Assembly (NCBI GenBank): GCA_005883585.1
Contig: VBFD01000132.1
Coordinates: 1-35,419, forward strand
DNA from: UBA10449 sp005883585
GTDB lineage: Bacteria > Chloroflexota > Dormibacteria > Dormibacterales > Dormibacteraceae
Direction of reading: 5' to 3'
DNA: 35,419 bases
Under the pieces are notes generated by a model, which was not told the origin of the DNA, made no database searches, and worked only from the letters and a program-made list of their open reading frames with translations. Position 1 is the stretch's first letter. Each line of letters begins with the position of its first letter. Positions 7,937-16,197 of this stretch are shown one piece after another. A program made the translations under genes and the position numbers.

Positions 7937-9312
7937 TAGAGCAGCTCCCGGACGTCGACCAGGTGTCCGGTCACTGCCGCCGCAGCCGCCATCGGGGGGC
8001 TCATCAAGTGCGTGCGGCCGCCCGCCCCTTGCCGGCCCTCGAAGTTGCGATTGCTCGTGGACGCGCACCGCTCGCCCGGAGCGAGGATGTCCGGGTTCAT
8101 GCCGAGGCACATCGAGCAGCCTGCGTTGCGCCACTCGAAGCCGGCCGCCTTGAAGATCGCGTCGAGCCCTTCCTCTTCCGCGGCGCGTTTCACCATCGTG
8201 GACCCAGGCACGACCATCGCGCGCACATTCGGGTGCACGTGCTTGCCTGCGATTACATGCGCGGCTGCGCGCAGGTCCTCGAGCCGCGCATTGGTGCACG
8301 AGCCGATGAAGACCCGGTCGATGCTGATGTCCGCGAACGCGGTTCCGGGGAGGAGGTCCATGTAGCGGAGGGCACGAGCGTCGGTGTCTGAACGCGGCTC
8401 GGGCACGCGGCCGGTGACCGGCGCCACCTGACCCGGGTTCGTGCCCCAGGTCACGTGCGGCTCCAGCGAGCTCGCATCGAGGTGGATCTCCTGGTCGAAT
8501 GTCGCATCGGCATCGGAGGCGAGCGACCGCCACCGATCGATCGCTTCTTCCCAAGCCGCTCCCCGCGGGGCGTACGGCCGGCGCTCGAGGTATTTGAAGG
8601 TGGTGTCATCCGGCGCCACCATCCCCGCCTTCGCGCCCCACTCGATGCTCATGTTGCAGACCGTCATGCGGCCTTCCATGCTGAGGCCGCGCACGGTCGA
8701 GCCGCGGTACTCGACGAGGTGGCCCTGGCCCAGCGAGATGCCGGTGCGGCCGATGAGGCCCAGCACGATGTCCTTAGCCGTCACGCCGAGCGGCAGCTCG
8801 CCCTCCACAGTGACCGCCAGGTCGCGGGCGCGGGTTTGTGGCAGGCACTGTGTAGCCAGCACGAGCTCGACCTCGGAAGTGCCGATCCCGAAGGCCAGCG
8901 CCCCGAACGCCCCGTGGGTGGAGGTGTGGGAATCGCCGCACACAATGAGCATCCCGGGCTGGGTCAGCCCGAGCTCTGGACCGATGACGTGGACGATCCC
9001 CTGCCGCCTGCTTCCGATCTGATGCAGTGGGATGCCCTCCCGCCGGCAGTTCTCGGCCAGCACCTCCATCTGCTTCCGCGAAAGCTCGTCCGCGGCACGT
9101 GCGCCGCCGCGGGTGGGGACATTGTGGTCCATCGTCGCGAGCGTCAGATCGGGCCGTCGGACGTGCCTTCCCGCCAGCCTCAGCCCTTCGAACGCCTGCG
9201 GCGACGTGACCTCGTGCACCAGATGGAGGTCGACATAAAGGAGGTCGGGCTCGCCGGGCGTCGAATGGACCACGTGCGATTCCCACAGTTTTTGGCCTAG
9301 GGTGGCAGGCAT
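7936..9312 (-). CDS. leuC: 3-Isopropylmalate dehydratase large subunit
   Basis: A 458-residue aconitase-family subunit beginning 'MPATLGQKLWESHVVHS'. The [4Fe-4S] ligands are C339 in 'FIGSCTNARL' and C399 and C402 in 'GCSMCLGM'. 'VCGDSHTSTHGAFGALAFGI' and 'GGRTHLMSPPMAAAAAVTG' are also canonical. The ATG at 9312 gives the usual family length; the frame is open to 9369, but those extra 19 residues do not look like the family. There is no good Shine-Dalgarno. A weak TAGAGT (revcomp of 9326-9331) lies 14 bases upstream. It is divergent from the ilv operon, so leucine and shared branched-chain genes flank one 128-base control region. Confidence 0.94.
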   Translation of the reverse strand: MPATLGQKLWESHVVHSTPGEPDLLYVDLHLVHEVTSPQAFEGLRLAGRHVRRPDLTLATMDHNVPTRGGARAADELSRKQMEVLAENCRREGIPLHQIGSRRQGIVHVIGPELGLTQPGMLIVCGDSHTSTHGAFGALAFGIGTSEVELVLATQCLPQTRARDLAVTVEGELPLGVTAKDIVLGLIGRTGISLGQGHLVEYRGSTVRGLSMEGRMTVCNMSIEWGAKAGMVAPDDTTFKYLERRPYAPRGAAWEEAIDRWRSLASDADATFDQEIHLDASSLEPHVTWGTNPGQVAPVTGRVPEPRSDTDARALRYMDLLPGTAFADISIDRVFIGSCTNARLEDLRAAAHVIAGKHVHPNVRAMVVPGSTMVKRAAEEEGLDAIFKAAGFEWRNAGCSMCLGMNPDILAPGERCASTSNRNFEGRQGAGGRTHLMSPPMAAAAAVTGHLVDVRELL

Positions 9313-9440
9313 CTGGGAGAGGCCAACTCTACCGGCCCGCGGCTTGGAGCGTCCGTGCGAGGCTTTCAAACGCGAAGGCCCCGGAATTGTGCGTCACCCA
9401 CAACCACACCGGGGTGGGATGACCTAACATCCTCCGACAC

Positions 9441-9530
9441 ATGGACAAGTCGTCGCGCGTGTTCGTAGGCCTCCTCCTTGGTCTCCTGGGCCTCATTGGC
9501 CTTGGTCAGTCGGGGGCTCGCGCGACCTAA
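9441..9530 (+). CDS. ilv operon leader peptide (attenuator peptide)
   Basis: A 29-codon frame with 7 Leu, 2 Val and 1 Ile: 'MDKSSRVFVGLLLGLLGLIG' then 'LGQSGARAT' and TAA. The Leu codons cluster at positions 11-21, just before a segment that can pair with the downstream terminator. It ends 78 bases before ilvB. There is no Shine-Dalgarno before the ATG; a TAACAT box (9425-9430) lies 11 bases upstream, so the leader may be read from a nearly leaderless mRNA. Attenuator peptides upstream of ilvB are known in Corynebacterium and enterobacteria, though this peptide is not one I recognise. Stalling at Leu, Val or Ile codons would switch the RNA fold. Confidence 0.85.
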   Translation: MDKSSRVFVGLLLGLLGLIGLGQSGARAT

Positions 9531-9563
9531 CCGGAATCGCAAAGAGATCGCAAAGCCCCCGAC
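9509..9563 (+). promoter_or_regulatory. Predicted antiterminator pairing of the ilv attenuator
   Basis: GTCGGGGGCT at 9509-9518 (leader codons 23-26) is a perfect 10-base complement of AGCCCCCGAC at 9554-9563, which includes the 5' arm of the terminator. The two folds exclude each other. A ribosome stalled at the Leu codons (9471-9503) leaves 9509-9518 free to form the antiterminator. A ribosome that reaches the stop codon at 9528-9530 covers at least part of it, and the terminator forms instead. Confidence 0.75.
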
Positions 9564-9588
9564 CGAAAGGCGGGGGCTTCTTGTTTGT
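9553..9588 (+). terminator. Intrinsic terminator of the ilv attenuator
   Basis: A 9-base perfect stem, AAGCCCCCG (9553-9561) with CGGGGGCTT (9571-9579), continues through a one-base bulge into CC-GAAA-GG. A T-rich run CTTCTTGTTTGT follows (9577-9588). This is a strong rho-independent terminator placed just before the ilvB ribosome-binding site (GGAG, 9592-9595). Since it lies between a leader ORF and the operon it must be regulated. Confidence 0.85.
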
Positions 9589-9608
9589 AAAGGAGAGATG
9601 AAGCAGAA

Positions 9609-11291
9609 GTGACCGGAGCGGACATGGTGCTGGAGGCGCTGGAGCGCGAGGGAGTCGAATTGATCTTCGGCTACCCCGGCGGCGCCAACCTGCCCATCTA
9701 CCAGCGCCTGCCAGGTCATCCCAAGCTCAAGCACATCCTGGTCCGCCACGAGCAGGGTGCCGCGCACATGGCCGACGGCTACGCCCGCGCCTGTGGCAAG
9801 CCGGGCGTCGTATTCGCCACGTCCGGACCGGGGGCGCTGAACCTGGTCACCGGCCTGTGCACCGCGTACATGGACTCCGTTCCGATGATCGCCATCACGG
9901 GCCAGGTCAACAGCACGCAGGTCGGCAGGGATGCGTTCCAGGAATCGGACGTCATCGGCGCCACGAGCTCGGTCACCAAGCACAGCTACCTCGTCACCAA
10001 CATCAAGCAGCTGCCCCGTGTGATCCACGAGGCGTTCCACATCGCCACCACCGGCCGCCCGGGGCCGGTCCTGATCGACATCTGCAAGGACGTCCAGCAG
10101 GCCGAGGCCGAGAGCGTCCCGCGTGAGCGGCTGGAAATCGCTGGATACAAGCCCAACGGCCACGCCGACCTCGATCAGGCTAAAGCGGCCGCGATCGCGC
10201 TGGCCGGTGCCGAGCGCCCGGTCGTGCTCGCCGGCCACGGCGTGCTGCTGAGCCACGCCGAGGCACAGCTGCGCGAGTTTGCCGAGAGGGCAGCGGCACC
10301 GGTCGGCACCACCCTGCTCGGCATCGGGGCGTTCCCGGTCAACCATCCGCTGTCGCTGCACATGACCGGTTTCATGGGCACGGGCTGGAACCTGAAGGCG
10401 GTTCAAAACGCCGACGTTCTGATGATGGTCGGCATGCGTGTCGACGACCGAGTCACCGCTAAGCTCGCCGATTTCGCGCCCAGGGTGAAGACCTTCATCC
10501 ACATCGACATCGATGGCTCGGAGATGGGCAAGAACGTGCGGCCGCAGATCGAGCTGGTCGCCGACGCCAAACAGGCGCTCGAGGCGATGATCCCGCACCT
10601 ACCGGAGCCCGAGAAGTCCCGCGGCACGTGGCTCGCCCAGATCGACGCGTGGCGTGAGGAGCACCCGCTTCGTTACACGCACTCGAACGGCCACCTGCAG
10701 CCGCAGGACGTGCTCATCGACATGTACAAGCGCTGCCGCAACGAGGCGATCGTCGTCGCGGACGTCGGCCAGAACCAGATCTGGGCCGCGCTGTGGTGGA
10801 ACTACGACCGCCCTGGGTTGTTCCTCAACTCCGGTGGCTCGGGCACGATGGGATTCGCGCTGCCGGCCGCCATCGGCGCCAAGTTCGCCCGCCCGGAGCT
10901 GCCGGTGTGGTGCGTCGCCGGAGAGGGCGGTTTCGTGATGACGGCGCAGGAGCTCTCGGTTGCCATCGAGCACCAGCTCGACGTCAAGATCGTCCTCCTC
11001 AACAACTTCTCGTTGGGCATGGTCCGCCAGTTCCAGGACGACTTCTACGGTGGCGTTCGCTCGCAGGTCGACCTCACGCACATGCCTGATTTCGTCAAGC
11101 TGGCCGACGCGTACGGCCTGCCGGGGGTGCGGGTGGACAAGTTCTCCGAGATCGGGCCCGCAATGGACGCGGCCGAGCGAACCAAGGGACCGTTCCTCAT
11201 CGACTTCCGCATCGACCCCGAGGCCAACGTCTACCCGATCGTCCCGCTGGGCAAGAGCCTCAACGACTTCTGGGAGGCTCCCGACAAGTGA
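9609..11291 (+). CDS. ilvB: Acetolactate synthase large subunit
   Basis: A 560-residue TPP enzyme. The catalytic Glu is E48 in 'VRHEQGAAHMADGYAR'. 'FATSGPGALNLVTGL' and 'IAITGQVNSTQVGRDAFQES' are typical. The TPP/Mg site is in 'AGEGGFVMTAQELSVA' through 'IVLLNNFSLGM', with GEG in place of GDG. It condenses two pyruvates to acetolactate, or pyruvate with 2-ketobutyrate. The GTG at 9609 gives the family N-terminus 'TGADMVLEALEREGVELIFG'; an ATG at 9624 has a better spaced GGAG but would shorten it. A four-codon frame (ATG 9598 to TGA 9612) overlaps the GTG start. It ends overlapping ilvN by four bases. Confidence 0.96.
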   Translation: MTGADMVLEALEREGVELIFGYPGGANLPIYQRLPGHPKLKHILVRHEQGAAHMADGYARACGKPGVVFATSGPGALNLVTGLCTAYMDSVPMIAITGQVNSTQVGRDAFQESDVIGATSSVTKHSYLVTNIKQLPRVIHEAFHIATTGRPGPVLIDICKDVQQAEAESVPRERLEIAGYKPNGHADLDQAKAAAIALAGAERPVVLAGHGVLLSHAEAQLREFAERAAAPVGTTLLGIGAFPVNHPLSLHMTGFMGTGWNLKAVQNADVLMMVGMRVDDRVTAKLADFAPRVKTFIHIDIDGSEMGKNVRPQIELVADAKQALEAMIPHLPEPEKSRGTWLAQIDAWREEHPLRYTHSNGHLQPQDVLIDMYKRCRNEAIVVADVGQNQIWAALWWNYDRPGLFLNSGGSGTMGFALPAAIGAKFARPELPVWCVAGEGGFVMTAQELSVAIEHQLDVKIVLLNNFSLGMVRQFQDDFYGGVRSQVDLTHMPDFVKLADAYGLPGVRVDKFSEIGPAMDAAERTKGPFLIDFRIDPEANVYPIVPLGKSLNDFWEAPDK

Positions 11292-11758
11292 GCGACAACC
11301 GAGTGCGAGTCCTTTCTGTGCTGGTCGAGGACGGACCGAACACGTTGAGCAAGGTTTCCGGAGTCATCCGCCGCCGCGGCTTTCACGTCCTTTCGATCAC
11401 GGTCGGCCCCAGCCCCGAACCCGGCCTTTCGCGGCTTACTTTGCAAGTCGACCACGGGCACGCCGAGGCCGACCAGGTGCGCAAGCAGCTGGAGCGATTG
11501 GTCGAGGTGGTCGAGGTCGAGGACCTCACCGGCCACGACCTGCACAGCCGCGAGCTGGTCGTCGCGCGGGTGGCGGCGTCCGACCTGTCCGGGCTGCTCG
11601 AGAAGGGCGCGAAGCTCCTGCACAGCAGCGCGACCGGGGCGACCGTCGAGTTCGCGGGCGACGGCGGGGAGGTTGGCGAATTCGTCGACGAATTGAAACG
11701 ACATGGAGTCAAAGACGTGGTCCGCTCGGGGCCGGTCGTGATGAGGAGAACCGCATGA
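11288..11758 (+). CDS. ilvN: Acetolactate synthase regulatory subunit
   Basis: A 156-residue ACT-domain subunit: 'VLSVLVEDGPNTLSKVSGVI' followed by 'RRRGFHVLSITVGPSPEPGL', then the C-terminal IlvN domain. It activates IlvB and usually confers valine feedback inhibition. Start GTG at 11288 overlaps the ilvB stop (GTGA), so the two subunits are made in a coupled way. It ends in an ATGA overlap with ilvC. Nothing about its length is unusual. Confidence 0.94.
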   Translation: MSDNRVRVLSVLVEDGPNTLSKVSGVIRRRGFHVLSITVGPSPEPGLSRLTLQVDHGHAEADQVRKQLERLVEVVEVEDLTGHDLHSRELVVARVAASDLSGLLEKGAKLLHSSATGATVEFAGDGGEVGEFVDELKRHGVKDVVRSGPVVMRRTA

Positions 11759-12743
11759 AGATCCATTACGAGAGCGACTGCCCGCCCAACCTTGGCGAGC
11801 CGGTGGCGGTGATCGGCTACGGCAGCCAGGGACGCGCTCACGCGCTGAACCTTCGCGACAGCGGTGAGGACGTCCGCGTCGGCCTCTACCCGGGCAGCAA
11901 GTCGATCGAGCGGGTCGAAGCGGACGGCCTGCGCGCGGTGCCGGTCCCCGAAGCGGTCTCCGAGGCGACGGTCGTCATGGTGCTCACCCCAGACGCGGGA
12001 CAGGGCAAGCTCTTCCGCGAGTCGATCGAAGCCCACCTCCAGCCTCGATCGATGCTGATGTTCGCGCATGGCTTCGCGATCCACTTCGCGCAGATCAAGC
12101 CTGACGCCGAGATCGACGTGGCCATGATCGCGCCCAAGGGGCCTGGCCACCTGGTGCGCAGCACCTACGTCCAGGGCCAGGGCGTGCCGGCGTTGATCGC
12201 GGTCCACCAGGATGCGACGGGCCACGCCTGGCGGCGAGCTCTCGCCTACGCGCGCGCGATCGGGGCCGGTCGCGCCGGCGTGCTCGAGACGACCTTCAAG
12301 GAGGAAACGGAGACCGATCTGTTCGGCGAGCAAGCGGTGCTGTGCGGCGGCGTCAGCTCGCTCGTCAAAACCGGCTTCGAGACGTTGGTAGAAGCCGGCT
12401 ACCAGCCCGAGCTCGCGTACTTCGAGGTCCTTCACGAGTTGAAGCTCATCGTCGACCTCATGTATCGCGGCGGCCTCGGGTTCATGCGCTATTCGATCTC
12501 GGACACGGCCGAGTACGGGGACTACGTCTCAGGGCCTCGCGTCATCGACAACCAGGTCCGCGAGAACATGCGCCAGGTCTTGCGCGAGATCCAGGACGGC
12601 TCGTTTGCCGAGAAATGGCTGGACGAGAACTCGAATGGACGCGAGCAGTTTCTCGCGATGCGAAGGAAGGATGCCGAACACCCGGTTGAAAAGGTCGGGC
12701 GCGAGCTCCGCTCGATGATGACCTGGTTGGAGCCCGTAGAGAA

Positions 12744-12747
<4 letters not shown>
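11755..12747 (+). CDS. ilvC: Ketol-acid reductoisomerase
   Basis: A 330-residue class I enzyme. The NADPH-binding loop is 'VAVIGYGSQGRAHALNLRDS' (about 18-37). The catalytic domain shows 'MIAPKGPGHLVRSTYVQGQG', 'FKEETETDLFGEQAVLCGG' and 'YFEVLHELKLIVDLMYRGGL', which hold the Mg-binding acids. It isomerises and reduces acetolactate to 2,3-dihydroxyisovalerate. The ATG at 11755 follows a GAGGAG run and overlaps the ilvN stop by four bases. The open frame extends far upstream to 10960, but that part is an out-of-frame shadow of ilvB and ilvN. No ilvD or ilvE is present in the window. Confidence 0.96.
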
Positions 12748-13987
<1,240 letters not shown>

Positions 13988-13991
<4 letters not shown>

Positions 13992-14674
13992 AGATCGCGT
14001 ACCAGGGTGAGCCTGGGGCTTACTCGGACGAGGCGGTCTCGGCGCTGTTTCCGGGCTCGGACGCGGTCGGGTATGCAACCTTCCGGCTGACGTTCGAGGC
14101 GCTCTCGATAGGCGCCGTCGACTGCGCGGTCTTGCCTGTTGAGAACAGCAGCGCCGGCATCGTGCAGGAAGTGTCGGATTTGCTCTGGGAGCTTCCTGGA
14201 TTGCGAGTGGTGCGGGAACACATCCTGCCCGTCCAGCACTGCCTGCTGGGCTGGCCCGGACCGGTGGAGCGCGCGCTATCGCATCCGCAGGCCCTCGCCC
14301 AGTGCAGCCGCTACCTCCACTCGCGCCAGATCAAATCCGTTGCCTTCCATGACACCGCCGGCGCGGCGCGCGCGGTCGCCGAGCAGCGCCAGCCGGGGAC
14401 CGCGGCGATCGCGAGCCGCGCGGCGGCGAAGCGCTACGGGATCTACAGGCCGGGCAGCCTCGCGCATGCTCTGGATTGTTTCGCGCGCAGAAACGTAAAC
14501 CTGACGCGCCTCGACAGCCGGCCGATGCTCGGCCGGCCGTTCGAATACCGCTTCTACCTCGACTTCTCGATCAACGGTGAGGCGGACGCACCCTCGACGG
14601 CCGAGGCTGCGCTCGAGGATCTCGAAGAGGCGTCGGCGGAGATCAAGCTTTTCGGGACTTACCCCGCGGTCTGA
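13988..14674 (+). CDS. pheA: Prephenate dehydratase with an internal deletion
   Basis: A 228-residue protein. The PDT lobes are clear: 'KIAYQGEPGAYSDEAV', 'AVLPVENSSAGIVQEVSDLL', 'LSHPQALAQCSRYL' and 'AFHDTAGAARAVAE'. So is the ACT end: 'FARRNVNLTRLDSRPMLGRP' followed by 'FEYRFYLDF'. Between 'AIASRAAAKRYGIY' (ending near residue 153) and 'RPGSLAHALDCFARR' about 45 residues usual in this family are missing. The lost part normally holds the NxTRF motif, needed for dehydration, and the first ACT strand. The join is in frame. The GTG start at 13988 overlaps the leuA stop. It may be inactive, have a changed role, or reflect an assembly error. Confidence 0.85.
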
Positions 14675-14724
14675 CCCCAGGTCGCCGTGAACTGCCTGAA
14701 ACAAAATTTTCATTTCGTCTTATG

Positions 14725-14753
14725 TAGACCCATTAAGTAATTTGGTCTAAGCT
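14725..14753 (+). promoter_or_regulatory. Promoter with overlapping palindrome upstream of the XRE-TPR gene
   Basis: TAGACC (14725-14730) serves as a -35 element (4 of 6), followed after 17 bases by TAAGCT (14748-14753), 9 bases before the GTG. The same stretch forms a 25-base imperfect palindrome (14725-14749) with outer arms TAGACC and GGTCTA; 9 of 12 positions pair. A factor bound to it would cover both promoter elements, which suggests repression, perhaps by the gene product itself (inference). Confidence 0.5.
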
Positions 14754-14761
14754 CTGCGCTC

Positions 14762-16153
14762 GTGGGTCGGCAGCGGGGTGCATCAGTTGCGGAGGACGCA
14801 CCCCCGAAGGTAGAACGGCGTCGCTTGCCAGGGGTGAACCTGCGCGCTGGTTCAGTCAAGCAGGCGCGCCAGGAAGCGGGCCTCAGCCTGGCCCAGGTCG
14901 GTAAGGGCCACGTCACCGCGCCCGCGATTTTCCTGATCGAGACCGGCCGCACGCGGCCGTCGCTGCCAACCCTGGAGCACATCGCGCGGCGTACAGGCAA
15001 GCCGGTGGAGTTCTTCCTGGCCGATCCGGGCGGTGTCAGCGACGAGGCAAAGGACGGCCTCGTCGAGCTCGAGTCACTGCTCGCGCACGGCCAGTATCAA
15101 GAAGCGATCGAGCTCGGCCAGAAGCTTCTCAGCCTGGGTTCGTCGGCACACCGCCTCGGCCCGATCCGGTACCACCTCGCCCGCGCATATCTCCAGATGG
15201 GCAAGCCGGAGCCCGCCGGCGCGCTGCTCCGGCAGGCGTCGGCGCATTTCGAATCCGTTGGCGACACCCTCATGCTCGCCGAATGCCTGGGGTCGGAAGC
15301 GTCGCTCGCGTATATGACCCAGCAGCCCGGCGCGGTGGCGATCGCCGAGCGTGCGCTGGCGCTGTGCCGCAGCCTGAAACCTATTCCGGAGTCGACCGAA
15401 TCGAGACTGCTCGGCGTGCTCGCCTCGGCCCAGCTCGCCGCCGGCGCGTGGGAAAAGGCGATGGAGCTCTACAACGAAGCCATCGAGGTGGCCGGTTCGC
15501 TGCAGGATCTTCGGCGACTGGCATTGAGCTACCACGGGCTGTCGTACGCATATCGAGAAATGGGACAGACCGAGGCTGCGATCCGGTACGCGCATCGATC
15601 GGTGGCGCTGCTCGAGGTGCTGCGCGAGCGTGTTTCCCTGGCCCGAATCGAAAACGAGCTGGGCTTGCTGCTGATGGCGAAGGGCGACCACGCCGGCGCA
15701 CGCCGGCACATGGACCGCGCTCTCGAGCTCACCGACGAGACCGACCTCGAGCTCGGACGCGCGAGCATGATCCTCAGCCTGAGCGAGCTCAGCCTGCAGG
15801 AAGGCAACGTGGACGCGGCCGCGGAGCTCGCTGAGCAAAGCCTGCGTATGGCGGAAAGGATGCAGGAGGGGGCCACGGTCGCGGAGTCACATATGTGGCT
15901 CGGCCGCGTCGCCGAGCAGCGTGGAAACGACGAGACCGTCGACCGAGAGTTCGAGATGGCGCTGGCGGGGCTGAGCACCTACGGCATGACTGAGCGCTTG
16001 CTTCGGTGCCACGGCATGTACGCGGAGATCCTCGAGCGCCGGGGAGATCTCGAGAAAGCGTACGTCCACATGAAGAAGGCGCTGTCGGCGAGCAGGCCAG
16101 GCTTGCTTCGCGACAAGGGGCACCAAGCGGCGGAGCGCGCAGACTCGGCCTAG
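14762..16153 (+). CDS. XRE-family regulator with TPR repeats
   Basis: A 463-residue protein. Residues about 30-86 form a Cro/CI-type helix-turn-helix: 'SVKQARQEAGLSLAQVGKGH' then 'IFLIETGRTRPSLPTLEHIA'. The rest is a chain of helical pairs of tetratricopeptide type, such as 'IRYHLARAYLQMGKPEPAGA', 'SYHGLSYAYREMGQTEAAIR' and 'ELGLLLMAKGDHAGARRHMD', probably 8 or 9 repeats to about residue 440. This HTH-plus-TPR layout resembles regulators that sense peptides or protein partners. The start is GTG at 14762, placed just after a TAAGCT -10 box; no Shine-Dalgarno is seen. It lies upstream of the E1 gene, a possible target, but a hairpin separates them. Confidence 0.83.
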   Translation: MGRQRGASVAEDAPPKVERRRLPGVNLRAGSVKQARQEAGLSLAQVGKGHVTAPAIFLIETGRTRPSLPTLEHIARRTGKPVEFFLADPGGVSDEAKDGLVELESLLAHGQYQEAIELGQKLLSLGSSAHRLGPIRYHLARAYLQMGKPEPAGALLRQASAHFESVGDTLMLAECLGSEASLAYMTQQPGAVAIAERALALCRSLKPIPESTESRLLGVLASAQLAAGAWEKAMELYNEAIEVAGSLQDLRRLALSYHGLSYAYREMGQTEAAIRYAHRSVALLEVLRERVSLARIENELGLLLMAKGDHAGARRHMDRALELTDETDLELGRASMILSLSELSLQEGNVDAAAELAEQSLRMAERMQEGATVAESHMWLGRVAEQRGNDETVDREFEMALAGLSTYGMTERLLRCHGMYAEILERRGDLEKAYVHMKKALSASRPGLLRDKGHQAAERADSA

Positions 16154-16180
16154 TTACCAGGCGCTCCGGCGCCTGATAAC
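16153..16180 (+). terminator. Inverted repeat between the XRE-TPR gene and the E1 gene
   Basis: GTTACCAGGCGC (16153-16164), loop TCCG, and GCGCCTGATAAC (16169-16180) pair at 11 of 12 positions, starting at the last base of the TAG stop. No T-run follows, so it could be a weak terminator, an mRNA stem or an operator for the E1 gene 18 bases downstream. Confidence 0.45.
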
Positions 16181-16197
16181 GTAACTTCGCGTCCTAG

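Noticed and set aside
9441..9600. T-box riboswitch upstream of ilvB
   Set aside because: No T-box sequence or specifier stem seen; the leader peptide and exclusive stems explain the region better.
9366..10598. Minus-strand 410-codon frame antisense to ilvB
   Set aside because: Rich in His, Asp, Val and Arg as expected for a reverse shadow; ilvB is unmistakable on the plus strand.
10960..11754. Long N-terminal extension of the ilvC frame
   Set aside because: Runs out of frame through ilvB and ilvN; Ser/Arg-rich without domain. IlvC starts at 11755.
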